From the NCBI RefSeq assembly GCF_041431415.1, contig NZ_CP107845.1, positions 5,642,001-5,706,000 on the forward strand: a DNA stretch of 64,000 bases, in the 5' to 3' direction. Under the pieces are notes generated by a model. It was not told where the DNA came from and did no database searches. It worked only from the letters and a program-made list of their open reading frames with translations. Positions 19,731 to 28,433 of the stretch are shown one piece after another; the first letter of the stretch is position 1, and each line of letters starts with the position of its first letter. The stretch is from Streptomyces sp. NBC_00513. GTDB taxonomy: Bacteria > Actinomycetota > Actinomycetes > Streptomycetales > Streptomycetaceae. A program made the translations under genes and the position numbers.

Positions 19731-20447
19731 GTGGGAGAACATCAGATGGTGATACGAGAGGCCCCCGACGAAGGGGTCGCCGACAAGCCGCGGGCCGCCG
19801 TCGTCCGGGACGCCCTCGGTGTCGGCGTGGCCGTCGGGCTGTCCGGATTCGCGTTCGGCGTGACCGCGGCCGGGGCGGGCGTCAGCGTGCTCCAGGCCTG
19901 CGTGCTGAGCCTGCTGGTGTTCACCGGGGCCTCGCAGTTCGCGCTGGTCGGGGCGCTGGCGGCGGGCGGGAACCCGTTCACCGCCGCCGCCGGGGCCTTC
20001 TTCCTCGGCACCCGCAACGCCTTCTACGGGCTGCGGCTGTCCCAGCTGCTGGCCCTCCCCAAGGCGGTACGGCCCTTCGCCGCACATTGGGTGATCGACG
20101 AGACCACCGCCGTGGCCCTGGCCCAGCCCGACCGGAAGTCGGCGCGACTCGGCTTCACCGTGACCGGGCTGACCCTGTACGCCCTCTGGAACCTGACCAC
20201 GCTGCTGGGCGCCCTCGGCGCCGAGGCCATCGGGGACACCCGCGTGTGGGGTCTGGACGCCGCCGGGCCCGCCGTGTTCCTGGCCCTGCTCGCGCCGATG
20301 CTGAAGACCTCCACCGAGCGGGCGGTGGCCGCCCTCGCCCTGGTGCTCGGGCTGGGCCTGCTGCCCGTGCTGCCCTCCGGGGTGCCCGTGCTGATCGCGG
20401 CGCTGGCCGCGCCGATCGTGCTGTGGATGAAGGGACGCCGCTCGTGA
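19731..20447 (+). CDS. azlC: AzlC family branched-chain amino acid exporter, large subunit
   Basis: 238 aa polytopic membrane protein. The AzlC signature is clear: GLSGFAFGVTAAGAGVS, LLVFTGASQFALVGALAAGG and GAFFLGTRNAFYGLRLS. Paired with AzlD it exports branched-chain amino acids and analogues. The GTG at 19731 lies 7 nt after a possible -10 (TAGGTT, 19719-19724), which would make it leaderless. The ATG at 19746 has a GGGAG 8 nt upstream and is a good alternative. It overlaps azlD by 4 nt (GTGA). Confidence 0.9.
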   Translation: MGEHQMVIREAPDEGVADKPRAAVVRDALGVGVAVGLSGFAFGVTAAGAGVSVLQACVLSLLVFTGASQFALVGALAAGGNPFTAAAGAFFLGTRNAFYGLRLSQLLALPKAVRPFAAHWVIDETTAVALAQPDRKSARLGFTVTGLTLYALWNLTTLLGALGAEAIGDTRVWGLDAAGPAVFLALLAPMLKTSTERAVAALALVLGLGLLPVLPSGVPVLIAALAAPIVLWMKGRRS

Positions 20448-20752
20448 ACGTCTGGATCGCCATCGCGGTGACCGTCGTCGGCTGCTACGCGGTCAAACTC
20501 GTCGGTCTCCTCGTCCCCGCCGAGGCCCTGGAACGGCCCTCGGTACGCCAACTCGCCGCGCTGCTGCCCGTCGCCCTGCTCGCCGCGCTCACCGCCCAGC
20601 AGACCTTCAGCACCGGGCAGGAACTGGTACTGGACGCCCGGGCCGCAGGGCTGGCCGCCGCCGGGATCGCCCTGCTGCTGCGTGCCCCGTTCCTGGTGGT
20701 GGTCGGGGCCGCGGTCGCCGTCACCGCGGGGCTGCGGGCCCTGACCGGGTGA
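20444..20752 (+). CDS. azlD: AzlD family branched-chain amino acid exporter, small subunit
   Basis: 102 aa with about four hydrophobic helices and the AzlD hallmark RPSVRQLAALLPVALLAAL. It is the small partner of AzlC and is co-translated with it through a GTGA overlap. Its last 32 bp overlap the 3' end of the convergent gene. Confidence 0.88.
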   Translation: MNVWIAIAVTVVGCYAVKLVGLLVPAEALERPSVRQLAALLPVALLAALTAQQTFSTGQELVLDARAAGLAAAGIALLLRAPFLVVVGAAVAVTAGLRALTG

Positions 20753-21704
20753 CCGGGGCGAGCGGACGACCGTACGCCCGCAGGGTCAGCAGCGCCTCGA
20801 CCGTGGCGATGGGCCGTCGCTCCAGGGAACTGCCCGGCGCCCAGGCCCTGCGACGCACCGGCCAACCGCCGTCCTGCTGCTGCTCGGCCGTGAGGAAGTC
20901 CAGGGCGCGCTCCATCTCCGCGTCGGTGAACCACCCCCGCGCCAGCGACTCCGGGCGGCGCGCGAAGTCGTACGGGAACAGCCGCTCGCCCGGCGCGTAG
21001 CCCGCGGCCGGAGGCTGCTCCTCGCGGCGTTCCGGATCCAGCACGACGAGCCCCCGCTCCCGCACCAGCCGCCCGAGCCGGTCCGCGGCCGCCGCCGCGC
21101 GCCCCCGGTCGGGCGCCCCGTCGAGGAAGGCGACCGCGCTCTGGATCTCGTACGGATGCGAGTGGCGCAGGGTCTCGACCCGGTCCCAACAGAAGTCCGT
21201 GGCCCGGAACAGCCACGCGTGCCAGACCCGGTTGCGGTGGAGCAGGCCGACGACGGGCCCCGTGGTCAGCAGCTCGCTCGGGGGATCGTCGCGCATCGGG
21301 TGGTAGGGGGCCGCCGGGTAGTCGCGCGGGGCCGGGAAGACCAGGGGGAGCGCGCCCTCCGGGGTGGAGACCAGGGTCAGGTGGCGGCAGAGCCGCTCGA
21401 TGCGCCGGCCCGTGCAGCGGCCCAGGGCGTCGAGGACGCGCAGGGCGTGCGCGGTGTGCAGGGGCTGGCTCAGCGGGCCGCGCAGGTCCGGGTCCAGCGC
21501 GTGACCGTAGCCCCCGTCCTCGCCCAGGTACGCGCCGAGGGCGGCGTCCACCGCGTCGGCGTCCCCGCCGAGGAAGTGGAACGCGAACCGGCGCTGCTCC
21601 AGCACCCGGGCGGTGAGCCAGATGAACTGCTCGGCACGGGCCAGCGGGGCGGTCGGCGCCGGTGACGCCGCCGGGGCCAGCGAGGAAGCTTCGTCTCCAG
21701 GCAT
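20721..21704 (-). CDS. Hypothetical alpha-alpha-toroid-like protein
   Basis: 327 aa, conserved in appearance but of unknown function. It has repeated helical units containing DGGYGHALDPDLRGP, SHPYEIQSAVAFLDG and EQQQDGGWPVRRRAW. The DGGW/DGGY pattern resembles the prenyltransferase/terpene cyclase alpha-alpha toroid. I see no DxDD or other catalytic acid motif, so activity is unproved. ATG 21704 (MPGDEASS) was chosen over much longer in-frame extensions, which run antisense to the AI-2E gene. It is convergent with azlD and divergent from the DUF3046 gene. Confidence 0.75.
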   Translation of the reverse strand: MPGDEASSLAPAASPAPTAPLARAEQFIWLTARVLEQRRFAFHFLGGDADAVDAALGAYLGEDGGYGHALDPDLRGPLSQPLHTAHALRVLDALGRCTGRRIERLCRHLTLVSTPEGALPLVFPAPRDYPAAPYHPMRDDPPSELLTTGPVVGLLHRNRVWHAWLFRATDFCWDRVETLRHSHPYEIQSAVAFLDGAPDRGRAAAAADRLGRLVRERGLVVLDPERREEQPPAAGYAPGERLFPYDFARRPESLARGWFTDAEMERALDFLTAEQQQDGGWPVRRRAWAPGSSLERRPIATVEALLTLRAYGRPLAPVTRSGPAAPR

Positions 21705-21785
21705 GCGTGAAACCGTAGGGCGCACGGATGCGGCGGCGGGGCCCGAACGCGGTCGGTGCACTCTCCGGGGCGCGATACTGGTGGC

Positions 21786-21980
21786 ATGCGGTTGACGATT
21801 TTCTGGGAACGGATGGCCGAGCACTTCGGAGCGGGCTACGCGGACTCCTTCGCGCGCGACCACGTCATGACGGAACTCGGCGGACGCACCGTCCACCAGG
21901 CCCTCGACGCCGGCTGGGAGGCCAAGGACGTGTGGCGCGCGGTGTGCGCGGCGATGGACGTGCCGGCCTCGCTGCGCTGA
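21786..21980 (+). CDS. DUF3046 family protein
   Basis: 64 aa. MRLTIFWERMAEHFGAGYAD through DVPASLR is the complete, typical DUF3046 protein, a small actinobacterial family usually encoded near recA. An ATG start 30 nt inside a longer frame gives the conserved N-terminus. Function unknown. It precedes the AI-2E family gene on the same strand by 51 bp. Confidence 0.85.
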   Translation: MRLTIFWERMAEHFGAGYADSFARDHVMTELGGRTVHQALDAGWEAKDVWRAVCAAMDVPASLR

Positions 21981-22031
21981 GCCGCACGCCCGTTTCCTCA
22001 CAAGCGCCGCAGGTGGGACACACTGGGCGGC

Positions 22032-23246
22032 GTGGCAGCGACAGAAGAGACGACCGAACGGCCCGCGCCGGCCCCCGCCGATCCCGAAGACCGGCCGCGT
22101 GACGGCGGCCCGGACCGGGTGCCGTCGCCCGCACGGGGCCCGGCCGAGGCGCGGATGCCGCGGTGGTTGCCGCGCGCGGTGATCCTCGTACTGGCCCTGG
22201 TCGCCTGTTTCCAACTCGGCAGCTGGGCCTTCCATCAGCTCATCGGGCTGCTCGTCAACATCCTGATCGCCTTCTTCCTCGCCCTCGCGATAGAGCCCGC
22301 GGTGGCGCGGATGGCGGCCCGCGGCATGCGCCGCGGGTTCGCCACCTTCCTGGTCTACCTGGGCGTTCTCGTCGCGACCGCGGGATTCGTCGCGCTGCTC
22401 GGCTCGATGCTCGCCGGGCAGATCGTGGACATGGTGGAGGGCTTCCCGAAGTACCTGGACTCGGTGATCGGATCGATCAACGACACCTTCCACACCGAAC
22501 TGTCCCGGCTGTCGATCCAGGACAGCCTGCTGCACTCGGACTGGTTGCAGAAGTACGTGCAGAACAGTGCGACCGGCGTGCTCGACGTGTCCGCCACCGT
22601 CCTCGGCGGACTCTTCAGGCTGCTGACGATCGGGCTGTTCTCCTTCTACTTCGCCGCGGACGGTCCGCGACTGCGGCGCGCGCTGTGCTCCGTGCTGCCG
22701 CCCGGCAAGCAGTCGGAGGTGCTGCGCGCCTGGGAGATCGCCGTCGCCAAGACGGGCGGGTACCTCTACTCGCGCGGGCTGATGGCGCTGATCTCCGGGA
22801 TCGCGCACTACATCCTGTTCGCGGTCCTCGGTGTGCCCTACGCGCCCGCCCTCGCGGTGTGGGTGGGTCTGGTGTCCCAGTTCATCCCCACCATCGGCAC
22901 CTACCTGGCGGGCGCGCTGCCGATGCTGATCGCCTTCACGATCGACCCCTGGTACGCGCTGTACGTCCTCGGGTTCGTGGTGGTCTACCAGCAGTTCGAG
23001 AACTACGTGCTCCAGCCCAAGCTGACGTCGCGGACCGTGGACATCCATCCGGCGGTCGCCTTCGGCTCGGTCATCGCGGGCACCGCCCTGCTCGGCGCGG
23101 TCGGGGCGCTCATCGCGATCCCCGCCGTCGCCACGCTCCAGGCCTTCCTCGGCGCGTACGTGAAGCGGTACGAGCTGACGGAGGGCGCGGACGCGTCTAC
23201 TTCTTCCCGTCCGCGTCGGCGAGTACGGCTGCCAGGGCTTCGGTGA
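22032..23246 (+). CDS. AI-2E family (PerM/YdiK) transporter
   Basis: 404 aa. A polar Pro/Glu-rich N-terminus (1-45) is followed by about eight hydrophobic segments. A family core is visible: VNILIAFFLALAIEPAVARM, SFYFAADGPRL, and near the C-terminus QFIPTIGTYLAGALPMLIAF with YQQFENYVLQPKLTSRTVD. The family includes proposed AI-2 exporters and Na+/H+ antiporters; the substrate here is unknown. GTG 22032 is the earliest sensible start. The last 50 bp overlap the convergent Clp-N gene. Confidence 0.88.
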   Translation: MAATEETTERPAPAPADPEDRPRDGGPDRVPSPARGPAEARMPRWLPRAVILVLALVACFQLGSWAFHQLIGLLVNILIAFFLALAIEPAVARMAARGMRRGFATFLVYLGVLVATAGFVALLGSMLAGQIVDMVEGFPKYLDSVIGSINDTFHTELSRLSIQDSLLHSDWLQKYVQNSATGVLDVSATVLGGLFRLLTIGLFSFYFAADGPRLRRALCSVLPPGKQSEVLRAWEIAVAKTGGYLYSRGLMALISGIAHYILFAVLGVPYAPALAVWVGLVSQFIPTIGTYLAGALPMLIAFTIDPWYALYVLGFVVVYQQFENYVLQPKLTSRTVDIHPAVAFGSVIAGTALLGAVGALIAIPAVATLQAFLGAYVKRYELTEGADASTSSRPRRRVRLPGLR

Positions 23247-23961
23247 CGGTCGCCTCGACGCCGGCCTTGTCGACGCCCAGGCCGCTCAGCACGCCCTCGC
23301 CGTTCTCCAGCTCCAGCAGGGCGAGCAGGAGGTGCTCGGTGCCGACGAAGTTGTGGCCCAGCCGCAGGGCCTCGCGGAAGGTGAGCTCCAGGGCCTTCTT
23401 GGCGCCGGCGTCGAAGGGGACGAGGTCGGGTACCTCCGCGACGGCCTCCGGCAGCGCGGCGCCGGCGGCGGCGCGGACGTCGTCCGTCGCGACCCGCTGG
23501 GCCCGCAGGGCCTGAGCGGCGAGCGACTCGGGGTCCGCGAGCAGACCGAGGACCAGGTGCTCGGTGCGGATCTCGGTGTTGCCTGCGGCGCGGGCCTCGT
23601 TCTGCGCGGTCATCACGACATTGCGGGCGCGGGGGGTGAATCGGGCGAAGCCCTGCGCGGAGTCGAGGTCGCCTTCGGCGCCGTCGCCCTTGTCGCTCTT
23701 GGGGACGAAGCGCTTCTGGGCGGCCTGGCGGGTGACGCCCATGCTGCGGCCGATGTCGGTCCAGGAGGCGCCGGAGCGGCGGGCCTGGTCGACGAAGTGG
23801 CCGATGAGGTGATCGGCGACGTCCCCGAGCGCCTCGGCGGCGACGACGGCGCCGCTGAGCTGCTCCAGGGTGTCGGAGTGGACCTTCTTGATGGCCTCGA
23901 TGAGGTCGTCGAGGCGTACCGGATTGGTCATGCGAACGGGTTCCACGGGAGGGTTCGTCAT
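23197..23961 (-). CDS. Clp N-terminal domain protein with HTH segment
   Basis: 254 aa. The N-terminal part contains an HTH-like segment (SWTDIGRSMGVTRQAAQKRF, about 67-86). The C-terminal part is a double Clp-N repeat: FTPRARNVVMTAQNEARAAG with EHLVLGLLADPE, then LRLGHNFVGTEHLLLALLE. There is no AAA+ domain. It could therefore recognise ClpC substrates or act as a DNA-binding regulator. The start at 23961 keeps a TNPPVEPVR leader; ATG 23931 (MTNPVRLDD) is an alternative. A perfect palindrome lies just upstream of its start. It is convergent with the AI-2E gene. Confidence 0.82.
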   Translation of the reverse strand: MTNPPVEPVRMTNPVRLDDLIEAIKKVHSDTLEQLSGAVVAAEALGDVADHLIGHFVDQARRSGASWTDIGRSMGVTRQAAQKRFVPKSDKGDGAEGDLDSAQGFARFTPRARNVVMTAQNEARAAGNTEIRTEHLVLGLLADPESLAAQALRAQRVATDDVRAAAGAALPEAVAEVPDLVPFDAGAKKALELTFREALRLGHNFVGTEHLLLALLELENGEGVLSGLGVDKAGVEATVTEALAAVLADADGKK

Positions 23962-23974
23962 GGAGGCAACCGTA

Positions 23975-24021
23975 GGTTGACAGTCACGCGACTGTCAACC
24001 ATGGGTTGTCACTCGCGTGAC
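23975..24021. promoter_or_regulatory. Palindromic operator candidate upstream of the Clp-N/HTH gene
   Basis: A perfect 11-bp inverted repeat GGTTGACAGTC/GACTGTCAACC with 4-bp centre (23975-24000) lies 14 bp upstream of the gene's start codon. A second inverted repeat GTCAC-TCGC-GTGAC (24008-24021) shares the GTCACnCG core. Both contain a TTGAC/-35-like element. Two related dyads at a promoter suggest cooperative repressor binding, possibly by the HTH protein itself (inference). Confidence 0.55.
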
Positions 24022-24177
24022 TGGCCGCGGCCCCGACCGGGGGTCGGCGCGGTCGGATCGGGAGAGGTGCGGCGTGCCCGCAGGGCCGACTGCCACGTTC
24101 GGCGCGCCACGTTCCGTATCGGATCGGCTACGTTACGCACGTGCGCGATGGGCGCGCCCGGAGTGGAGGAGACCGCA

Positions 24178-24600
24178 GTGACGACATCGGAAGACGAGCG
24201 GACGGGCGGCCCCGAGGCCCGGCTCGGATTCGAGCCCGGCCAGGTCGTCCAGGAGATCGGCCTGGGCGACGACGTCGACGAGGAGCTGCGCGCGGGCATC
24301 GCGCGGGTCATCGGCCAGGAATTGGTCGGCGAGGACTACGACGACGTCGTGGACGTCGTCCTCCTGTGGTTCCGGGAGGAGGACGGCGACCTCACCGACG
24401 GGCTCGTCGACTGCATCGCGCTGCTGGAGGACGGTGGCGTGATCTGGCTCCTCACCCCGAAGGTCGGGCTGGACGGACACGTCGAGCCGAGCGACATCGC
24501 CGAGGCCGTGACGACGGCCGGCCTCTCGCAGGCCCGACCCGTCAGCGTGACCAAGCGCTGGGCCGGAGCCAGGCTCACCACCCCCAAGTCCCGGAGGTAG
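24178..24600 (+). CDS. DUF3052 family protein
   Basis: 140 aa. Hallmarks: ARLGFEPGQVVQEIGLGDDV, DYDDVVDVVLLWFREEDGDL, GGVIWLLTPKVGLDGHVEPS and AGLSQARPVSVTKRW. DUF3052 proteins are small cytosolic actinobacterial proteins without an established biochemical role. The GTG at 24178 is fixed by a strong GGAGGAG (24165-24171) 6 nt upstream. A hairpin terminator follows. Confidence 0.88.
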   Translation: MTTSEDERTGGPEARLGFEPGQVVQEIGLGDDVDEELRAGIARVIGQELVGEDYDDVVDVVLLWFREEDGDLTDGLVDCIALLEDGGVIWLLTPKVGLDGHVEPSDIAEAVTTAGLSQARPVSVTKRWAGARLTTPKSRR

Positions 24601-24627
24601 GGCGGGCGGCGGCGACGTTTGTCCGGT

Positions 24628-24664
24628 GACCGGTCGACCCGTCCGAGGGATGGGTCGACCGGTC
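24628..24664 (+). terminator. Hairpin terminator after the DUF3052 gene
   Basis: Perfect 13-bp inverted repeat GACCGGTCGACCC/GGGTCGACCGGTC with an 11-nt loop, 27 bp after the stop codon. Confidence 0.7.
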
Positions 24665-24798
24665 TCTCGCGTTCGGTCGCGTCGCGTCGGCGGGCGGGAT
24701 CGCGCGGGGGTGTGGGGGTTCGGATCCGGCCACCCCTTCGGTGATAACGCCTTTCGTCGACTCGCCACGCCCTCTTGTGGGTTGGTCGTGACCTCTTA

Positions 24799-24838
24799 AC
24801 AATGCGCATGACAACCGAAGGATCTTCGGTCGCATTGT
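24799..24838 (+). promoter_or_regulatory. Bipartite hairpin upstream of the secreted protease
   Basis: Outer arms ACAATGCG (24799-24806) and CGCATTGT (24831-24838) enclose an inner perfect 7-bp hairpin ACCGAAG-GAT-CTTCGGT (24814-24830). A 7-nt bulge lies on the 5' side only. It ends 43 bp before the GTG start. It may be an mRNA leader structure or a DNA operator. The rest of 24601-24881 holds the terminator and nothing else recognisable. Confidence 0.45.
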
Positions 24839-24881
24839 CACGGGCGAACCCAGCCCTCGATTCGAGAGGGGAACCCCCCAC

Positions 24882-25721
24882 GTGAACAAGCCTCTCGCCG
24901 GCGCCCTGCTCTCCGTGCTCCTGATCGGAGCGGCGGCGGCCCCGGCCGTGGCCTCCGCACCCCTGGAGGAGAAGGCGGCCCCGGCCGTCGCCGTCACCTT
25001 CGCGGGAACGGTCGCGCTCAGCAACTGTTCCGGCTCCGTCGTGCGCGCCCCCGCCTCCCAACCGAACGACCCCGCCCTGGTCCTCTCCAACGGACACTGC
25101 CTGGAGACCGGCTTCCCGGCGGCCGGCGAGGTCGTCAAGGACCGGGCGTCCAACCGCTCCTTCTCGCTGCTCAACGCCTCGGGTTCCAAGGTGGCGACCC
25201 TCAGGGCAAGCAAGATCGCGTACGGCACGATGACCGACACGGACGTGTCGATCTACCAACTCACCAAGACGTACGCGCAGATACAGAGTCAGTACGGCAT
25301 CGGCGCGCTCACCCTCAACGACGTGCGCCCGGTGCAGGGCTCGGCGATCAAGGTGGTGTCGGGGTACTGGAAGCGCACCTACAGCTGCAGCGTCGACGGG
25401 TTCGCCTACCGGCTCAAGGAGGGCGAGTGGACCTGGAAGGACTCGGTCCGCTACACCTCGGCCTGCAACACCATCGGCGGCACCTCGGGCTCGCCGGTGA
25501 TCGACACGACGACGGGCAAGGTCGTCGCCGTCAACAACACCGGCAACGAGGACGGCGGCCGGTGCACCGACAACAACCCGTGTGAGGTGGACCAGAACGG
25601 CAACGTGACGGTCCGTCGGGGCATCAACTACGCCCAGGAGACGTACACGATCGTCCCCTGCATAGGCGCCGGCAACGTGATCGACCTGAACCGCCCCGGC
25701 TGCACGCTGCCCAAGCCGTAG
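24882..25721 (+). CDS. Secreted trypsin-like serine protease
   Basis: 279 aa. A short Sec signal peptide (about 1-25, ending near AVASA) precedes an S1-like fold. The catalytic His is in LSNGHCLE, a probable Asp in TDTDVSIYQL, and the nucleophile Ser in GGTSGSPVID. Several cysteines (NCSGS, YSCSVDG, TSACN, RCTDNNPC, VPCIG) suggest disulfides in an extracellular enzyme. GTG 24882 is preceded by a purine-rich GAGAGGGGA. It stands alone with its own promoter region. Substrate specificity is not predictable. Confidence 0.87.
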   Translation: MNKPLAGALLSVLLIGAAAAPAVASAPLEEKAAPAVAVTFAGTVALSNCSGSVVRAPASQPNDPALVLSNGHCLETGFPAAGEVVKDRASNRSFSLLNASGSKVATLRASKIAYGTMTDTDVSIYQLTKTYAQIQSQYGIGALTLNDVRPVQGSAIKVVSGYWKRTYSCSVDGFAYRLKEGEWTWKDSVRYTSACNTIGGTSGSPVIDTTTGKVVAVNNTGNEDGGRCTDNNPCEVDQNGNVTVRRGINYAQETYTIVPCIGAGNVIDLNRPGCTLPKP

Positions 25722-25828
25722 CGCTCCGCGACCGCCCGTCGCCGCGTCCGCCGTCGTACCGGTGCGCGCGGGGGCGGGCGGTCGCCCGTCGCCGCCCGGG
25801 GCGCCGCCGCATCGCCGCCCCGACCGCC

Positions 25829-26338
25829 TCAGGCCGGATGCAGCACGGCGACGGCGATCTCGCGGACCCGGTCGAGGGTGATCCCGGTGCGCTGCTCGAC
25901 GGCGAGGGGGTGTGCGGTGGGCTCCAGCTCGATGAAGGGGCGCCGCCCCACCGGGCGCGTATGGCAGGTCGTCCTCAGGTTGACGGTGCCGGGGGAATAG
26001 AGCGCGAGTTCCGTGCTGAGCCAGCCGAAGTACGGCTTCTCGGCCTCGCGGCCCTCCGTGTGCCACAGGTCGAGGGCGCGGCCGAAGTTCTCCTTGCTGA
26101 GCGAGATCCAGACGCCCCACGAGAAGACGTGGCCGCTGTCGACCACGGGTATCTCGATCAGACCCCTGATGAAGAAGTGCCGACCCTGGATGACGCACTG
26201 CTCCGACGACAGCGTGCTGTCCGGATCGGCCTCGAAGCCGGGATTCCAGGCCTCGGGCGCCGGTGTCGAGTAGCTCAGGGGGAGCTCCGCGTGGTGCTCG
26301 CCGCAGCGTGAACACGTGAATCCGAGATCGTTGGCCAT
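25829..26338 (-). CDS. DUF2199 domain-containing protein
   Basis: 169 aa cytosolic protein. It begins with a zinc-ribbon-like FTCSRCGEHH and contains a long conserved middle (SSEQCVIQGRHFFIRGLIEI, FSWGVWISLSKENFGRALDL) typical of DUF2199. Function unknown. It is divergent from recA with about 390 bp between. The 107 bp after its stop, up to the protease, hold nothing clear. Confidence 0.85.
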   Translation of the reverse strand: MANDLGFTCSRCGEHHAELPLSYSTPAPEAWNPGFEADPDSTLSSEQCVIQGRHFFIRGLIEIPVVDSGHVFSWGVWISLSKENFGRALDLWHTEGREAEKPYFGWLSTELALYSPGTVNLRTTCHTRPVGRRPFIELEPTAHPLAVEQRTGITLDRVREIAVAVLHPA

Positions 26339-26598
26339 GCCGCGAGCCTAATGACCGGACCCGGGTGAGAGGCTCCCGGGCCGCCGCCCGCCCGGCGCCC
26401 GGCTGTCTTGCGCTCGCCCGAAGGACCGCCGGTCGCCCCGCCCGCCGGCCCGCCGCGTGTGCCGGGTGCGACGGAGTGGCTGCTTCCGAATCCTTGTTCG
26501 CCAGCCCGCCCGAGGGGTGGGTCGGCGCGCCCTCCTCGCGTCCGCGCCGGCCGTCACGGCAGGTCGGAGGGGAGTGGGGCGGGGTGGGCGTGGTGCGC

Positions 26599-26627
26599 TT
26601 GACAGGGAAATCGAACATCCATTCTCA
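26599..26627 (+). promoter_or_regulatory. recA promoter with LexA/SOS box
   Basis: The -35 TTGACA (26599-26604) is followed by the SOS box GAACATCCATTCTC (26613-26626), which covers the spacer and the expected -10. This matches the LexA-controlled recA promoter reported for Streptomyces. LexA bound here would block RNA polymerase until DNA damage. It lies about 100 bp before the recA ATG. The rest of 26339-26729 shows no gene. Confidence 0.85.
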
Positions 26628-26729
26628 TGAGTTATCCACAGCTGAGCAGTGCGTGGGAGCGCATTGTCAGTGGCAGGCGTTAGCGTCAATGGCGTGAAGC
26701 GATCGACTCAAGCAAATCGGGTGGAACCC

Positions 26730-27842
26730 ATGGCAGGCACCGACCGCGAGAAGGCTCTCGACGCCGCTCTCGCACAGATTGAACGGCAATTCGGCAAGGG
26801 TGCGGTCATGCGCCTCGGCGACAAGCCGAACGACCCCATCGAGGTCATCCCCACCGGGTCGACCGCGCTGGACATCGCCCTGGGCGTCGGCGGGCTCCCC
26901 CGCGGCCGTGTGATCGAGGTGTACGGACCGGAGTCCTCCGGTAAGACCACCCTGACCCTGCACGCCGTGGCCAACGCCCAGAAGGCGGGCGGCACCGTCG
27001 CCTTCGTGGACGCCGAGCACGCGCTGGACCCCGAGTACGCCAAGGCCCTCGGCGTCGACACCGACAACCTCATCCTGTCCCAGCCGGACACCGGCGAGCA
27101 GGCGCTGGAGATCGTGGACATGCTGGTCCGCTCCGGTGCCCTCGACCTGATCGTCATCGACTCCGTCGCGGCGCTCGTGCCGCGCGCCGAGATCGAGGGC
27201 GAGATGGGTGACTCCCACGTGGGTCTCCAGGCCCGACTGATGAGCCAGGCGCTCCGGAAGATCACCGGTGCCCTCAACCAGTCCAAGACCACCGCCATCT
27301 TCATCAACCAGCTCCGCGAGAAGATCGGCGTCATGTTCGGCTCGCCGGAGACCACCACCGGTGGTCGCGCGCTGAAGTTCTACGCCTCGGTGCGTCTCGA
27401 CATCCGCCGTATCGAGACCCTGAAGGACGGCACGGACGCGGTCGGCAACCGCACCCGCGTCAAGGTCGTCAAGAACAAGGTCGCGCCGCCGTTCAAGCAG
27501 GCCGAGTTCGACATCCTCTACGGCCAGGGCATCAGCCGCGAGGGCGGCCTGATCGACATGGGCGTGGAGCACGGCTTCGTGCGCAAGGCCGGCGCCTGGT
27601 ACACGTACGAGGGCGACCAGCTCGGCCAGGGCAAGGAGAACGCCCGCAACTTCCTGAAGGACAACCCCGCCCTCGCCGACGAGATCGAGCGGAAGATCAA
27701 GGAGAAGCTGGGCGTGGGCGTGCGCAAGGTCGCCGAGGCCCCCGCCGAGACCGGCGCGGACGCCCCCGCCGATGCCGCGGCCGTGCCCGCTCCGGCATCG
27801 AAGGCGAAGACGACGGCCAAGGCCGCCGTAGCCAAGAGCTGA
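26730..27842 (+). CDS. recA: Recombinase RecA
   Basis: 370 aa. ATP-dependent strand-exchange protein and LexA co-protease. Walker [10 protein letters not shown], the [20 protein letters not shown] region with Walker B, DNA-binding loop [20 protein letters not shown], and the extended Ala/Pro/Lys C-terminal tail of actinobacterial RecA are all present. The start ATG 26730 ([19 protein letters not shown]) gives the standard N-terminus and follows GGGTGGA. recX begins 3 bp downstream, so the two are co-transcribed. Confidence 0.98.
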   Translation: MAGTDREKALDAALAQIERQFGKGAVMRLGDKPNDPIEVIPTGSTALDIALGVGGLPRGRVIEVYGPESSGKTTLTLHAVANAQKAGGTVAFVDAEHALDPEYAKALGVDTDNLILSQPDTGEQALEIVDMLVRSGALDLIVIDSVAALVPRAEIEGEMGDSHVGLQARLMSQALRKITGALNQSKTTAIFINQLREKIGVMFGSPETTTGGRALKFYASVRLDIRRIETLKDGTDAVGNRTRVKVVKNKVAPPFKQAEFDILYGQGISREGGLIDMGVEHGFVRKAGAWYTYEGDQLGQGKENARNFLKDNPALADEIERKIKEKLGVGVRKVAEAPAETGADAPADAAAVPAPASKAKTTAKAAVAKS

Positions 27843-27845
27843 CCC

Positions 27846-28433
27846 GTGCGGGAGCAGGAAAGGGGCGGCGGAGCCGGTCGGGAGGGCCGCCGGGAGGGCG
27901 GCCGCGAAGCCCGCGGTGCGCTGCCGCCCCAGAGTCCCGAGGAGCAGGCGCGGGCGATCTGTCTGCGCCTGCTCACCGGGATGCCGCGAACCCGGCGGCA
28001 ACTCGCGGACGCCCTGGAGAAGCGGGGCATCCCCGAGGAGGTGTCACAGGAGGTCCTCTGCCGGTACGAGGAGGTGGGCCTGATCGACGACGCCGCCTTC
28101 GCCGGTGCCTGGGTGGAGTCCCGCCACCGCGGTCGGGGCCTGGCGCGACGGGCGCTCGCGCAGGAGCTGCGGACCAAGGGAGTACACGCCACCCTCGTAC
28201 AGGAGGCGCTGGAACAACTGGACTCCGAGCAGGAGGAAGAGACGGCCCGGGAGCTCGTGGAGCGCAAGCTCCGCTCGACCAGGGGCCTGGAGCGGGACAA
28301 ACGGATCCGGCGCCTCGCCGGGATGCTGGCCCGCAAGGGGTACCCGGAGGGCATGGCCCTGCGGGTGGTCCGCCGCGCGTTGGAGACGGAGGACGTCGAC
28401 GACGTCGACGCCCCGGAGTACCCCGGCGGCTGA
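27846..28433 (+). CDS. recX: RecA regulatory protein RecX
   Basis: 195 aa. A Gly/Arg/Glu-rich N-terminal extension (1-32) precedes three RecX three-helix repeats, including ARAICLRLLTGMPRTRRQLA, YEEVGLIDDAAFAGAWVES and TRGLERDKRIRRLAGMLARK. RecX limits RecA filament growth. GTG 27846 lies 3 bp after the recA stop, indicating tight coupling. It ends in an acidic DVDDVDAPEY tail. Confidence 0.95.
   Translation: MREQERGGGAGREGRREGGREARGALPPQSPEEQARAICLRLLTGMPRTRRQLADALEKRGIPEEVSQEVLCRYEEVGLIDDAAFAGAWVESRHRGRGLARRALAQELRTKGVHATLVQEALEQLDSEQEEETARELVERKLRSTRGLERDKRIRRLAGMLARKGYPEGMALRVVRRALETEDVDDVDAPEYPGG

Noticed and set aside
24001..24177. Second gene upstream of the DUF3052 gene
   Set aside because: Only a 9-bp direct repeat (GCCACGTTC at 24092 and 24106) and promoter-like sequence are seen.
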